DNA of 7,500 nt from contig JAUWWU010000042.1 in assembly GCA_030616695.1 (NCBI GenBank), forward strand, positions 1 to 7,500. Reading direction: 5' to 3'. A program made the position numbers and the translations under genes. The stretch is from Candidatus Omnitrophota bacterium (GTDB taxonomy: Bacteria; Omnitrophota; Gorgyraeia; JAHIPI01). Position 1 is the stretch's first letter. The number at the start of each line of letters is the position of its first letter. The notes below the pieces were generated by a model. The model did no database searches. It worked only from the letters and a program-made list of their open reading frames with translations, and was not told the origin of the DNA. Below, piece by piece: positions 1 to 6,853 of this stretch.

Positions 1-87
1 ATCGGGCAACCTTAGCAGGCCTAAGCAACCGAAAAGGTCAAATGCCAATCCCACTGTTATAAATATAAACCCTATTGTATTACTCAT
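1..87 (-). CDS. mrpG: Mrp antiporter subunit G (MnhG/MbhC-like), N-terminal part, runs off the window
   Basis: Only the first 29 codons are present; the gene continues beyond base 1. The fragment starts MSNTIGF, forms one hydrophobic segment (about residues 5-25) and reaches the GLLRLPD signature typical of the first helix of MrpG. MrpG is a small membrane subunit of Mrp Na+/H+ antiporters, and its homologue MbhC sits in the antiporter arm of membrane-bound hydrogenases. The ATG at 87 overlaps the stop of mrpF by 8 bases (ATGAGTAA), and no strong Shine-Dalgarno stands at the usual distance, so translation is probably coupled to mrpF. Its place after mrpE and mrpF matches canonical Mrp order and supports the call despite the short fragment. 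Confidence 0.85.
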   Translation of the reverse strand, partial: MSNTIGFIFITVGLAFDLFGCLGLLRLPD

Positions 88-457
88 CGAAATCTCTGCC
101 TTCTAAATATTTGGCAAGCGCCAATGTGCTTATAAAGCTCTGCAGGGCCCATGCTATCCCTATATCAAGGTACCAGCCCCTGCCGGTAGCTATGCTTAAA
201 ACTGCGCAAAAGCCCACGATAAGTATTCCGAACATATCTATAGCAACTATTCTATCGGGTGGCGTCGGCCCCATTATTATCCTATGGAGACATAGCGCAG
301 AGCATAAGACAAGTATAAAAAAGGCCCTTTTTAAAAAGTTAAGATACGGAAGATCGGGGTAAATCAATATATCCGGAGGCCGTAATAATATTATGAAAAG
401 TACGGCCAGGAGCGCTATCAACCCTATAATATAACGGATGATCTTATTCATCTTCAT
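80..457 (-). CDS. mrpF: Mrp antiporter subunit F (MnhF/MbhB-like) with N-terminal extension
   Basis: This is a 125-residue membrane protein. The family signature GPTPPDRIVAID lies at residues 63-74, followed by hydrophobic segments near 73-92 and 98-116 and the typical end ALAKYLEG. MrpF is a small subunit of Mrp antiporters (MbhB in membrane-bound hydrogenase) and is thought to help form the interface of the ion-translocating arm. Family members usually have about 85-95 residues and start shortly before the helix seen here at 42-60. This protein has about 35 more residues with an extra hydrophobic segment (about 6-26). The ATG at 457 overlaps the mrpE stop as ATGA and has AAGGA 7 bases upstream, so the long form looks genuine. 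The ATG at codon 3 is less well spaced. Confidence 0.9.
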   Translation of the reverse strand: MKMNKIIRYIIGLIALLAVLFIILLRPPDILIYPDLPYLNFLKRAFFILVLCSALCLHRIIMGPTPPDRIVAIDMFGILIVGFCAVLSIATGRGWYLDIGIAWALQSFISTLALAKYLEGRDFDE

Positions 458-948
458 TCAAAAATCCTTGTCAATATCCTCTCGAACCTTTTCGCTATTT
501 TTTCCGTGGCCCCTTCTATATCCTTGTCTTTTACGTTTATCCAGTGGACATAGAGAAAACCGCCGTCTCTATCAATATCGACGGTCAATGTCCCGGGAGT
601 AAGCGTTATCGAGTTGGCGAGAAATGTCAGGCCCGTATCTGATTTAAGGGATGTCTTCACTTTTACTATCCCCGGCTTTATCGGTAAATTCGGATGGCTC
701 ACCCTGTAGGCTACGTCTATATTCGCCTTAAACATCTCCCAAAGGAAAATCGGGATGTAGTAAAGAAACCACAGGTATCTCTTCACGTGCTTTAGTAAAT
801 GCGGCCTCTGCACAAACATATCGCCCGTAATATATGAAACCAAAGCTGCTACAAAGACACCTACTATAAGGTGCTGCCAGTCCGGCACCCAGTTAAGCAG
901 GCACCATACGAAAAACCCGAGTATAAATAAAATTATTCTACTCTTCAC
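454..948 (-). CDS. mrpE: Mrp antiporter subunit E (MnhE/MbhA-like)
   Basis: The product has 164 residues, normal for MrpE. Hydrophobic segments lie at about residues 5-20, 24-40 and 58-72. A soluble, probably cytoplasmic, domain follows, with the family hallmarks FLWEMFKANIDVA (68-80) and ANSITLTPGT (111-120) and a VHWI segment near 134-137. MrpE is an accessory subunit of the Mrp complex, and MbhA is its counterpart in membrane-bound hydrogenase. The start codon is GTG at 948, overlapping the mrpD stop as GTGA, with GGGAG 9 bases upstream (958-962). The next gene, mrpF, starts inside the stop of this one (ATGA), so the two are tightly coupled. Confidence 0.93.
   Translation of the reverse strand: MKSRIILFILGFFVWCLLNWVPDWQHLIVGVFVAALVSYITGDMFVQRPHLLKHVKRYLWFLYYIPIFLWEMFKANIDVAYRVSHPNLPIKPGIVKVKTSLKSDTGLTFLANSITLTPGTLTVDIDRDGGFLYVHWINVKDKDIEGATEKIAKRFERILTRIFE
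465..469 (-). promoter_or_regulatory. Ribosome binding site for the extended mrpF
   Basis: AAGGA on the minus strand lies 7 bases before the ATG at 457, inside the end of mrpE. It supports the unusually long N-terminus of this MrpF, because the next ATG (451) would be 13 bases away. Confidence 0.6.
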
Positions 949-2474
949 AATCCGAGGCTCCCGAAAATTGTATTTGCGTAATCCCTGCCCGCCGTCAACG
1001 CCTCCGTAGCGGCATTAAGGAAATTTCCCGACACAGCAGGTATTAAAAGCAACCCGCCGAAAATACATATTATGGCAAGGGCTATCATGGACAATCTCAT
1101 AAATAGAGGCGGCTCCTTTATATCGTCCCATTTGGCTACATCCCGGCCGCTCAGCATGGCCTTTGATGGCGCGCCGAAAAATACGTTTTTCTGCACGGAT
1201 ATAAAATACGCGAGTGTCAATACGCTGACCAAGGCTGCCCAGAAGCCGTATCCTATATAACCGGCCTGGACCGCCGCGAATATGATAATAAGTTTGCTGA
1301 AGAATCCGTTAAAAGGCGGGACTCCGGCTATGGACATCGAAGCGATAAGCGAGGTCCACCCTGTAATCGGCAGTTTCTCCCTTAAGCCGCCCATCAAGCG
1401 CATGTCGCGCGTACCCGAGGCATATTCGATCGCGCCCGAATTAAGAAACAACAACGACTTAAAGACCGAATGATTAAAAAGATGAAAAAGCGCGCCCATG
1501 ATAGCGAGAGGCGTCCCTATGCCTATTCCTAGAATTATATAGCCGACCTGGCTTATGGAACTGTATGCCAGGAGGCGTTTCAAATCCCATTGCCCCATAG
1601 CCAATAAAGCGCCGACGATCATGGATAATACGCCGAGCACCAAAAGTATATTTGTAAATTCTTTCGTTACACCGATGACATTATACAAGACCCTCACTAT
1701 CGTGTATATGCCTAGAGATTTTATAAGAACCCCCGACAACATCGCGGATATAGGCGCGGGCGCCGAGGGGTGGGCATCGGGCAGCCAGGCGTGAAAAGGA
1801 ACAAGCGCGGCTTTCAGGCCGAATCCCGCTATAAAGAGGATGCTGACGAACAACGTGATATTCCCTAAGCCTTTCTGCGCGAGCGTGAGTGATATATCGG
1901 CCATATTTAAGGTAGAGGTGTAACTATACATAAGCGCTATGCCTAAAAGGATGAAAAGCGAACCGACTGTGCCCATGACCATGTATTTAAAGGTGGCCTC
2001 GAGTTCTTCGTGCTCCGTCCCAAAAGCGACGAGGGCGTAACTTGCGACTGACGCTATCTCGAGAAATACAAAAAGATTGAACATATCGCCGCTTATGATC
2101 ACTCCGTTCATGCCGGCGAGCATCAGTAAAAATAACGTGTAAAAACTCCATTTTGAGGTGAATTTCTCCATGTAATTGACCGAATACACAGTGCACAGAA
2201 ACGCCACGAGATTGACGGTCACCAGCATAAAGGCCGCTAACCCATCGAGCACCATTGCTATCCCTATAGGCGGGACCCAGGAGCCCACTTTATATACGAA
2301 AATCCCGTTTTTCGCCACGGCAAAAACGGAAAATACCGACGCTATAAGGAGGGCTAAAGTCGCGAGATTCGCAAGTATGTCCGGCGCTCCCTTCATCTTT
2401 CTGCCGATAAGCAAATTTAAGAAAGCGGCCGCCAGAGGCAATATTACAAATAAAGTTACGAGATGGCTACCCAT
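945..2474 (-). CDS. mrpD: Mrp antiporter subunit D (MnhD/MbhH-like), proton-conducting membrane subunit
   Basis: This 509-residue polytopic membrane protein belongs to the NuoL/M/N-MrpA/D family. It keeps the full set of expected charged residues along the membrane axis: Glu139 in the TM5 motif FVFLEIASVASYAL, Lys221 in FGLKAALVPFHAWLPDA, Lys252 in VLIKSLG, His331/His335/Lys339 in HLFNHSVFKS, and Lys394 in PPFNGFFSKL. Each matches the chain through which protons or Na+ are thought to move in complex I and Mrp. It is therefore the best candidate for an active ion channel here, and it corresponds to MbhH of the Pyrococcus hydrogenase. The ATG at 2474 overlaps the mrpC stop by 8 bases and has AAGGA 6 bases upstream (2481-2485). 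No truncation or frameshift is seen. Confidence 0.95.
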   Translation of the reverse strand: MGSHLVTLFVILPLAAAFLNLLIGRKMKGAPDILANLATLALLIASVFSVFAVAKNGIFVYKVGSWVPPIGIAMVLDGLAAFMLVTVNLVAFLCTVYSVNYMEKFTSKWSFYTLFLLMLAGMNGVIISGDMFNLFVFLEIASVASYALVAFGTEHEELEATFKYMVMGTVGSLFILLGIALMYSYTSTLNMADISLTLAQKGLGNITLFVSILFIAGFGLKAALVPFHAWLPDAHPSAPAPISAMLSGVLIKSLGIYTIVRVLYNVIGVTKEFTNILLVLGVLSMIVGALLAMGQWDLKRLLAYSSISQVGYIILGIGIGTPLAIMGALFHLFNHSVFKSLLFLNSGAIEYASGTRDMRLMGGLREKLPITGWTSLIASMSIAGVPPFNGFFSKLIIIFAAVQAGYIGYGFWAALVSVLTLAYFISVQKNVFFGAPSKAMLSGRDVAKWDDIKEPPLFMRLSMIALAIICIFGGLLLIPAVSGNFLNAATEALTAGRDYANTIFGSLGL

Positions 2475-2805
2475 GAAGCTTCCTTATCTTGGTTATGTCA
2501 AACGTCCCGTATTTTTCGTAGATCCGAATAGCTATTGCGACCATCATAGCGGTCACTGCCAGGCCTATGACTATCGCCGTCAAAACCAGTGCCTGCGGCA
2601 GCGGATCGACCATGTTGGCTATGGCCTGGTCTTGCGAATATATGGGCGCGCGGCCGTCGATACGGTATCCCGCAAGGGCGAAGAAAAGGTTGACTGCGTA
2701 TTCTGCGATTATTATACCTATGATGATCTTGATGAGATTTCTCTTCCTCAGGATGCAATAGATGCCTACTATGAATAAAATGAGGCATAGAAAATAAAGA
2801 TACAT
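2467..2805 (-). CDS. mrpC: Mrp antiporter subunit C (MnhC/MbhG-like, NuoK family)
   Basis: The product has 112 residues and three hydrophobic segments (about 2-18, 25-45 and 72-94), the layout of NuoK and MrpC. Glu35 in the second helix (IIAEYAVNL) occupies the position of a conserved NuoK carboxylate used in proton transfer. The hallmark DPLPQALVLTAIVIG lies at residues 67-81. MrpC packs between the MrpA and MrpD antiporter units, and MbhG plays this part in the hydrogenase. The ATG at 2805 lies 3 bases after the mrpB stop, the only junction in the window without an overlap. It has a good Shine-Dalgarno, AAGGGAG (2813-2819), 7 bases upstream. Confidence 0.95.
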   Translation of the reverse strand: MYLYFLCLILFIVGIYCILRKRNLIKIIIGIIIAEYAVNLFFALAGYRIDGRAPIYSQDQAIANMVDPLPQALVLTAIVIGLAVTAMMVAIAIRIYEKYGTFDITKIRKLHG

Positions 2806-2808
2806 CGC

Positions 2809-3285
2809 TTAACTCCCTTGCCGGGGGTCTTTACCGCCGGTTTTGAATTTTAGCAGAACGAGTATAACGAATATGGTAAATAAGCCGGCTCCTACCTTCA
2901 TGCTGATAGCTATATTGCACAGCGGTATTATGCCGGCCGAGAAAAGCCGGAAGGCCTCTCCTTTATCCGTAAAGAAATTAAAGAAGAAATATCCCCCGGT
3001 GAAACCGAGTATCCCTATAGCTATAAAAAGTATGGCGCCCAGGCTTTCTAAGAGCGAGGCCTTTGCTTTAGAAAGTTTACTAAAAGCCGTTTCCTTGCCG
3101 TATGCCAGCATGATATGGATAAACGAAAGCGCTATAATGACACCCCCGGCAAACCCGCCGCCCGGAGAAACATGGCCGTGTAAAAGAATGTAGATACCGT
3201 AAAGCAGTATCAGCCCGACCGTAAGCCGCGTTATGGTCTTTACGATAAGGGTCATTCCCTTTTCTTGTCTTTTACTCCCACTCAT
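2809..3285 (-). CDS. mrpB: Mrp antiporter subunit B (MnhB/MbhF-like)
   Basis: This 158-residue membrane protein carries the MnhB family hallmark HGHVSPGGGFAGG (residues 36-48) after the first helix (about 20-35). Further hydrophobic segments lie at about 47-62, 78-105 and 130-146. MrpB is a core subunit of the Mrp antiporter, and MbhF is the equivalent in membrane-bound hydrogenase. The start at 3285 has AAGGA 5 bases upstream (3291-3295) and overlaps the previous gene by 14 bases. A second ATG at codon 11 (3255) would give a protein starting MTLIVK, closer to many family members, but its only purine-rich stretch is almost touching the ATG. The longer form is preferred, moderately surely. Confidence 0.93.
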   Translation of the reverse strand: MSGSKRQEKGMTLIVKTITRLTVGLILLYGIYILLHGHVSPGGGFAGGVIIALSFIHIMLAYGKETAFSKLSKAKASLLESLGAILFIAIGILGFTGGYFFFNFFTDKGEAFRLFSAGIIPLCNIAISMKVGAGLFTIFVILVLLKFKTGGKDPRQGS

Positions 3286-3823
3286 CGCTTTCCTTAATTT
3301 CTTCGCCGACTTTTTTGCGGCCTATGCGCCTCATAATAGCCATAACGCCTATTACGGCGGTAAAAAGGATCGTCGCTTCTCCCAACGTATCATAGGCCCG
3401 GAAATCCAATATGACTGAAGCTACCAGGTTAGTCGCCCCTGTTTCTATCAAGCCCTGTTCCACGTAAAATGCGCCTACCTCCATAATAGGGTGCCCGAAA
3501 ACCGGGAGGTCTTTCAGGGAAAAGTAACCAAGCGCCAAAAACACGATTACAAATACAACCGCCACAAGCGTATTAAAGAACCGTCTGCCTGTCGTCGAAA
3601 AAGGCAGGTCCTTCTTGAGCGTCGCCCTTATGAGGATTATCAAACACAATATCTCGACGACCAGCTGTGTTATTGCGAGGTCAGGTGCCTTTAAAACCAG
3701 AAATGCCAGCGACAGCGCCAGGCCGACGGCGCCGACTGTTACGATCGAAGAAAGGAGGTCTTTCATCTGGACAGCGGCGATCGCGCCTATTATCATCAGT
3801 ATCAAAAGGATATATAGTATCAT
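3272..3823 (-). CDS. MbhD-MbhE fusion, equivalent to the C-terminal part of MrpA (DUF4040 plus MrpB-like N-terminal domain)
   Basis: The product has 183 residues. Residues 1-70 match the DUF4040/MbhD unit, with KDLLSSIVTVGAVGL and the KAPDLAITQLVVE stretch containing a membrane-embedded Glu57. Residues 85-165 match MbhE, ending in the TNLVASVILDFRAYDTLGEA signature and a hydrophobic helix. In Pyrococcus MBH these are two genes; in classical Mrp both are the tail of MrpA. Here they are fused together but separated from the NuoL-like half. The ATG at 3823 overlaps the upstream stop as ATGA and has GAGGG close upstream (3828-3832). An in-frame GTG at 3874 would add 17 residues, mostly inside the preceding gene, without such support. 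The role, by family, is to link the hydrogenase part to the antiporter arm. Confidence 0.9.
   Translation of the reverse strand: MILYILLILMIIGAIAAVQMKDLLSSIVTVGAVGLALSLAFLVLKAPDLAITQLVVEILCLIILIRATLKKDLPFSTTGRRFFNTLVAVVFVIVFLALGYFSLKDLPVFGHPIMEVGAFYVEQGLIETGATNLVASVILDFRAYDTLGEATILFTAVIGVMAIMRRIGRKKVGEEIKESDEWE
3291..3295 (-). promoter_or_regulatory. Ribosome binding site for mrpB (long form)
   Basis: AAGGA on the minus strand lies 5 bases before the ATG at 3285. The inner ATG at 3255 has its purine stretch (AAAAGGGA) directly against the start codon, so the outer ATG is favoured. Confidence 0.6.
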
Positions 3824-5628
3824 AACGCCCTCAATAGCAGAATAAAGAGAATAAGCATCCCTATAAGGCACCACGTAAGATATGTCGGAAGCACGCCGTT
3901 GTGTAAATATTGTAAAACGCCCGTAAATCCGGATGTAAGCCTGCGCCCCAGTTCGTATACATCAAATAATCCTTCTTTGGCCGACGCGTACATCCTTCCC
4001 AGGACCGGAATATCCTTGATGGTATTATAAAATTCCGTGCCCGTAGGCCTTGTTTCAACAGGCAGCACCTCTCCTCCGATAAAGGGCTCGGCCACCCTCG
4101 CTTTCTTTATTGCGCCCAGAAAATATATCAAAGCACCTACCGCAAACCCTGTAATAATAAGTACGGTCGCAAGGCCCGGTTGCCATAAACCTGCGTAAGA
4201 AACCCCTCCCGCGAGAGACGGTATGATAAAGTGTTTAAGCGGTATTACGAAAGCGAATATCCCGAAGACAATACAAAGGACGGCTAATACCGCCATAGGC
4301 AGCCACATAGAGACAGGGACCTCTTTAACCGTCCTATCTTTACCAACTCCCTCCTGCCCTAAAAACACGGCGTGCAATAACTTCATAAAGCTGGCGAGCG
4401 TAAGGGCGCTGCCAAACATAGCGGCCACGAGCCAGATAACCCATAACTTACCGCCTGTCTCGCCCAACTTTACTATACCCTGATACACCATCCACTTCGA
4501 GACAAAACCGTTAAACGGCGGGATGCCGGAAATCGCCAGCGAACTTACGAGGCAGCACAAAAATGTAATCGGCATAAAGCGCGCAATGCCTCCGAGTTTA
4601 TCGAGGTCCGTCGTGCGCGCCTCTTTCTCGACAGCACCCGCGGTCAAAAAAAGCGTACATTTATATATGGCGTGATTTAGCATATGAAAAAGGCCTCCGG
4701 CGATGCCTATAGGATTTGCCGTTCCTATACCCAGCACCATATACCCTACCTGGCTTACCGCATGATAGGATAATAATTTTTTCATATTATGCTGCACCAG
4801 CGCCATCATGACGGCCGCGATGATCGTAACGGCTCCCACGATAAGCAAGAGGAGGCTCATGGCCGAATGTGCCTCTAGGAGAAAGATATCGAATGACAGC
4901 CGCGCCAGGAAATATATACCCAAAAGTTTATCCAGGCTCGCCGGAAGGAACGCCATTACGGGAAGAGGCGCAACCTCTGCGGAAGCGGGTATCCAGGTAT
5001 GAAGCGGCATCGCGCCTGCCTTGGCGAATGCGCCGAGCGCAAGAAGAATAAACGCGTAAACGGCGAGCTTATTATCTATAAGTATAGGCGCCGCGTCCAT
5101 TCGCATCGCGCCCGTAAGCTTCCATATTATTGCTATGCCCAGCAACATAAGCGCGTCTGTCCCGCCTATGATTATAAATGTCTTTTTGGCGGCCCCCTTT
5201 GCCTCTTCCCCGCCTATCGCTATTAAAAGATAAAGCGTTATTCCCAAAAACCCCCAGAAACCGATAAATAAAAGGAGATTGTTTGAAAGAACGGCCCCTA
5301 TGGACGCTGCGATCGTGGCGAGTATATAAGCGTAATAATTCCCGATCTTCGCTTTTTCTTTCATGAAGGCGACGGAATAAAGTATTATGAGCGCGCCGAA
5401 TAGGGCGATAAATAAGGATACAAACGCCGAAAGGCTGTCTATCCTCAAAAGTGAAGGATAGCCGAAGAGGCCCCAGCTCGTGGATTTTAGCCTGAACAGG
5501 CTATACGAGCCGGCCAAGGCGAAAACCGATACGGCCAGCGCAAAAATAGGTTTTATCTTGCGCGGCAAGATCCCGCATATAATGCTTGCGACAAATATTA
5601 CAGATATAAGCAAAATGGGATTATTCAA
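3820..5628 (-). CDS. NuoL/MrpA-type antiporter-like membrane subunit of group 4 hydrogenase (MrpA N-terminal half)
   Basis: This 602-residue polytopic membrane protein belongs to the NuoL/MrpA/hydrogenase-4 subunit B family. Visible landmarks are Lys203 in GAFAKAGAMPLHTWIP, Lys234 in LDKLLGIYFLAR, His315/His319/Lys323 in FHMLNHAIYK, and Lys378 in PPFNGFVSKW. The TM5 position that is usually Glu (FWE) reads FWG here (Gly126). Residues from about 510 form a polar linker, a possible amphipathic stretch (GTEFYNTIK to DVYELGRR) and a last helix (about 584-600), like the lateral-helix tail of such subunits or MbhI. The TTG start at 5628 overlaps the large-subunit stop by 8 bases (TTGAATAA). There is no close ATG in frame, and the Shine-Dalgarno (GGGG) is weak, so coupling is likely. 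Together with the next gene it totals about the length of a whole MrpA. Confidence 0.9.
   Translation of the reverse strand: MNNPILLISVIFVASIICGILPRKIKPIFALAVSVFALAGSYSLFRLKSTSWGLFGYPSLLRIDSLSAFVSLFIALFGALIILYSVAFMKEKAKIGNYYAYILATIAASIGAVLSNNLLLFIGFWGFLGITLYLLIAIGGEEAKGAAKKTFIIIGGTDALMLLGIAIIWKLTGAMRMDAAPILIDNKLAVYAFILLALGAFAKAGAMPLHTWIPASAEVAPLPVMAFLPASLDKLLGIYFLARLSFDIFLLEAHSAMSLLLLIVGAVTIIAAVMMALVQHNMKKLLSYHAVSQVGYMVLGIGTANPIGIAGGLFHMLNHAIYKCTLFLTAGAVEKEARTTDLDKLGGIARFMPITFLCCLVSSLAISGIPPFNGFVSKWMVYQGIVKLGETGGKLWVIWLVAAMFGSALTLASFMKLLHAVFLGQEGVGKDRTVKEVPVSMWLPMAVLAVLCIVFGIFAFVIPLKHFIIPSLAGGVSYAGLWQPGLATVLIITGFAVGALIYFLGAIKKARVAEPFIGGEVLPVETRPTGTEFYNTIKDIPVLGRMYASAKEGLFDVYELGRRLTSGFTGVLQYLHNGVLPTYLTWCLIGMLILFILLLRAL
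3828..3832 (-). promoter_or_regulatory. Ribosome binding site deciding the start of the MbhD-MbhE fusion
   Basis: GAGGG on the minus strand ends 4 bases before the ATG at 3823, which itself overlaps the upstream stop as ATGA. The pair favours the 183-residue form over a GTG-initiated one starting at 3874 inside the preceding gene. Confidence 0.6.
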
Positions 5629-6853
5629 TTTTTCGCCCCATCCTCTCAGTCAGTTCCTTTTCCGAAAAACCCATTGTCCTGCCCAGATCCCACGTCTTGT
5701 GCTGCGAAAGGTGTATCATCTTCTGGGCATCAAAGACCGTTTTATTATTCCTGTGATCGATCGCCTGCAATCTCTCTGTGCAGCAATAACACGGGTCTAT
5801 TGCCGCCAGTATAATAGTAGCATCGGCTATGGTCTCGCCGACAACCGTCTTTTTAAAACTCGGGAAATTCATAAACGTGGGGGCGCGCACCTTGTGCCTG
5901 ACCGGCCGGTTTGTCCCGTCGCACCTTACCATATGAAAAACCTCTCCTCTCGGCGCTTCGTGGTGGCCGATGCCGTCGCCCGGAGAAACCTGTTTCACGT
6001 TCGCGTCTATGGGGCCGCCGGGCAGATTGTCCAGGCAATAGTTTACGATCTTCAAGGACTCGTACATCTCTAAAATCCTGACTACGGCTTTGGCAAAGAC
6101 ATCGCCTTCCCGGCACAATATCACGTCCCACTTCATCCTGTCATAAGTCGCGTAGGGTTCGTCCCTTCTCACATCTATATCGTATCCTGAAGCCCGTGCC
6201 GTAGGGCCGAGGACGCTGTAATCAACGGCGTCTTCTTTACTCAAAACACCTACGCCTTTAAGCCGCGCGGCCAGAACAGGGTCATCCAATACCGCGCCTT
6301 TAAACATATCTATAGCGGGGCGCAATTCATCATTCAGGACCTTCTTGTAATAAGGTATTTCGCTATCATCTATATCCCGCCTTACGCCGCCAACCTTCAT
6401 CATGGCATAATTATTTCTATTGCCTGATATCGCCTCAAATACGTCAAGGATCGGTTCTCTGTACCTCCATGCCCACATAAAGACAGTGTTATATCCCAGA
6501 AAGTGCCCCGCTAACCCCAGCCATAGCATATGAGAATGCAGTCTCTCGAGTTCTCCGGTAATTGTGCGGATATAAAGCGCCCTTTCCGGGACCTTGATAT
6601 CGTCTATCTCTTCAACGGCATTTACAAACGCGAAGGGATGGCTGGTGGAGCATATTCCGCATATCCTCTCCACCAGATAGGCGGACTGGTCAAAGCTTTT
6701 TGACTCGGAAAGTTTTTCTATACCCCGATGGTTCCACCCGATCCGGACGTCTATATCGACTACCCGTTCGCCGTCTACAATGAGCTTATAAAATTCCGGC
6801 TCTTCCTGTAACGGGTGATAAGGGCCTCTTGGGATAGTCACTTTATGGCTCAT
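5621..6853 (-). CDS. mbhL: Group 4 [NiFe] hydrogenase large (catalytic) subunit, MbhL/NuoD-like
   Basis: This 410-residue protein belongs to the NuoD/hydrogenase large-subunit family. The first Ni-Fe motif RICGICSTSH holds Cys65 and Cys68; the second, DPCYCCTER, holds Cys355 and Cys358. All four ligands are present, as needed for a Ni-Fe(CN)2CO site that interconverts H+ and H2. Other family marks are GWNHRGIEKL (39-48) and HHEAPRGE (297-304). After Arg361 there are 49 residues; in HycE-type enzymes a tail after this Arg is cut off during maturation, so the same may happen here (inference). The ATG at 6853 forms TGATG with the previous stop and has AGGAG 8 bases upstream. The in-frame TTG at 6859 is too close to that site. 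The subunit acts on the cytoplasmic side with the small subunit. Confidence 0.95.
   Translation of the reverse strand: MSHKVTIPRGPYHPLQEEPEFYKLIVDGERVVDIDVRIGWNHRGIEKLSESKSFDQSAYLVERICGICSTSHPFAFVNAVEEIDDIKVPERALYIRTITGELERLHSHMLWLGLAGHFLGYNTVFMWAWRYREPILDVFEAISGNRNNYAMMKVGGVRRDIDDSEIPYYKKVLNDELRPAIDMFKGAVLDDPVLAARLKGVGVLSKEDAVDYSVLGPTARASGYDIDVRRDEPYATYDRMKWDVILCREGDVFAKAVVRILEMYESLKIVNYCLDNLPGGPIDANVKQVSPGDGIGHHEAPRGEVFHMVRCDGTNRPVRHKVRAPTFMNFPSFKKTVVGETIADATIILAAIDPCYCCTERLQAIDHRNNKTVFDAQKMIHLSQHKTWDLGRTMGFSEKELTERMGRKIE

Noticed and set aside
2305..2329. 8-base inverted repeat with a 9-base loop (CCGTTTTT and AAAAACGG)
   Set aside because: It lies inside mrpD, and repeats of this size are expected by chance once or twice in a window of this length. 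The stem is T/A-rich and does not look like a terminator.
2176..2778. Plus-strand open frame of 200 codons
   Set aside because: It lies opposite the mrpD start and mrpC, both with clear family motifs. Its translation has no membrane pattern or recognisable domain, so it is a shadow of the real genes.
3824..3874. Possible 17-residue N-terminal extension of the MbhD-MbhE gene from a GTG at 3874
   Set aside because: It would lie inside the preceding coding region without a good ribosome site, while the ATG at 3823 has both the ATGA overlap and GAGGG upstream.
5480..6073. Plus-strand open frame of 197 codons
   Set aside because: It is antisense to the end of the large subunit and the start of the NuoL-like gene, both well supported. 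Its product resembles no family I know.
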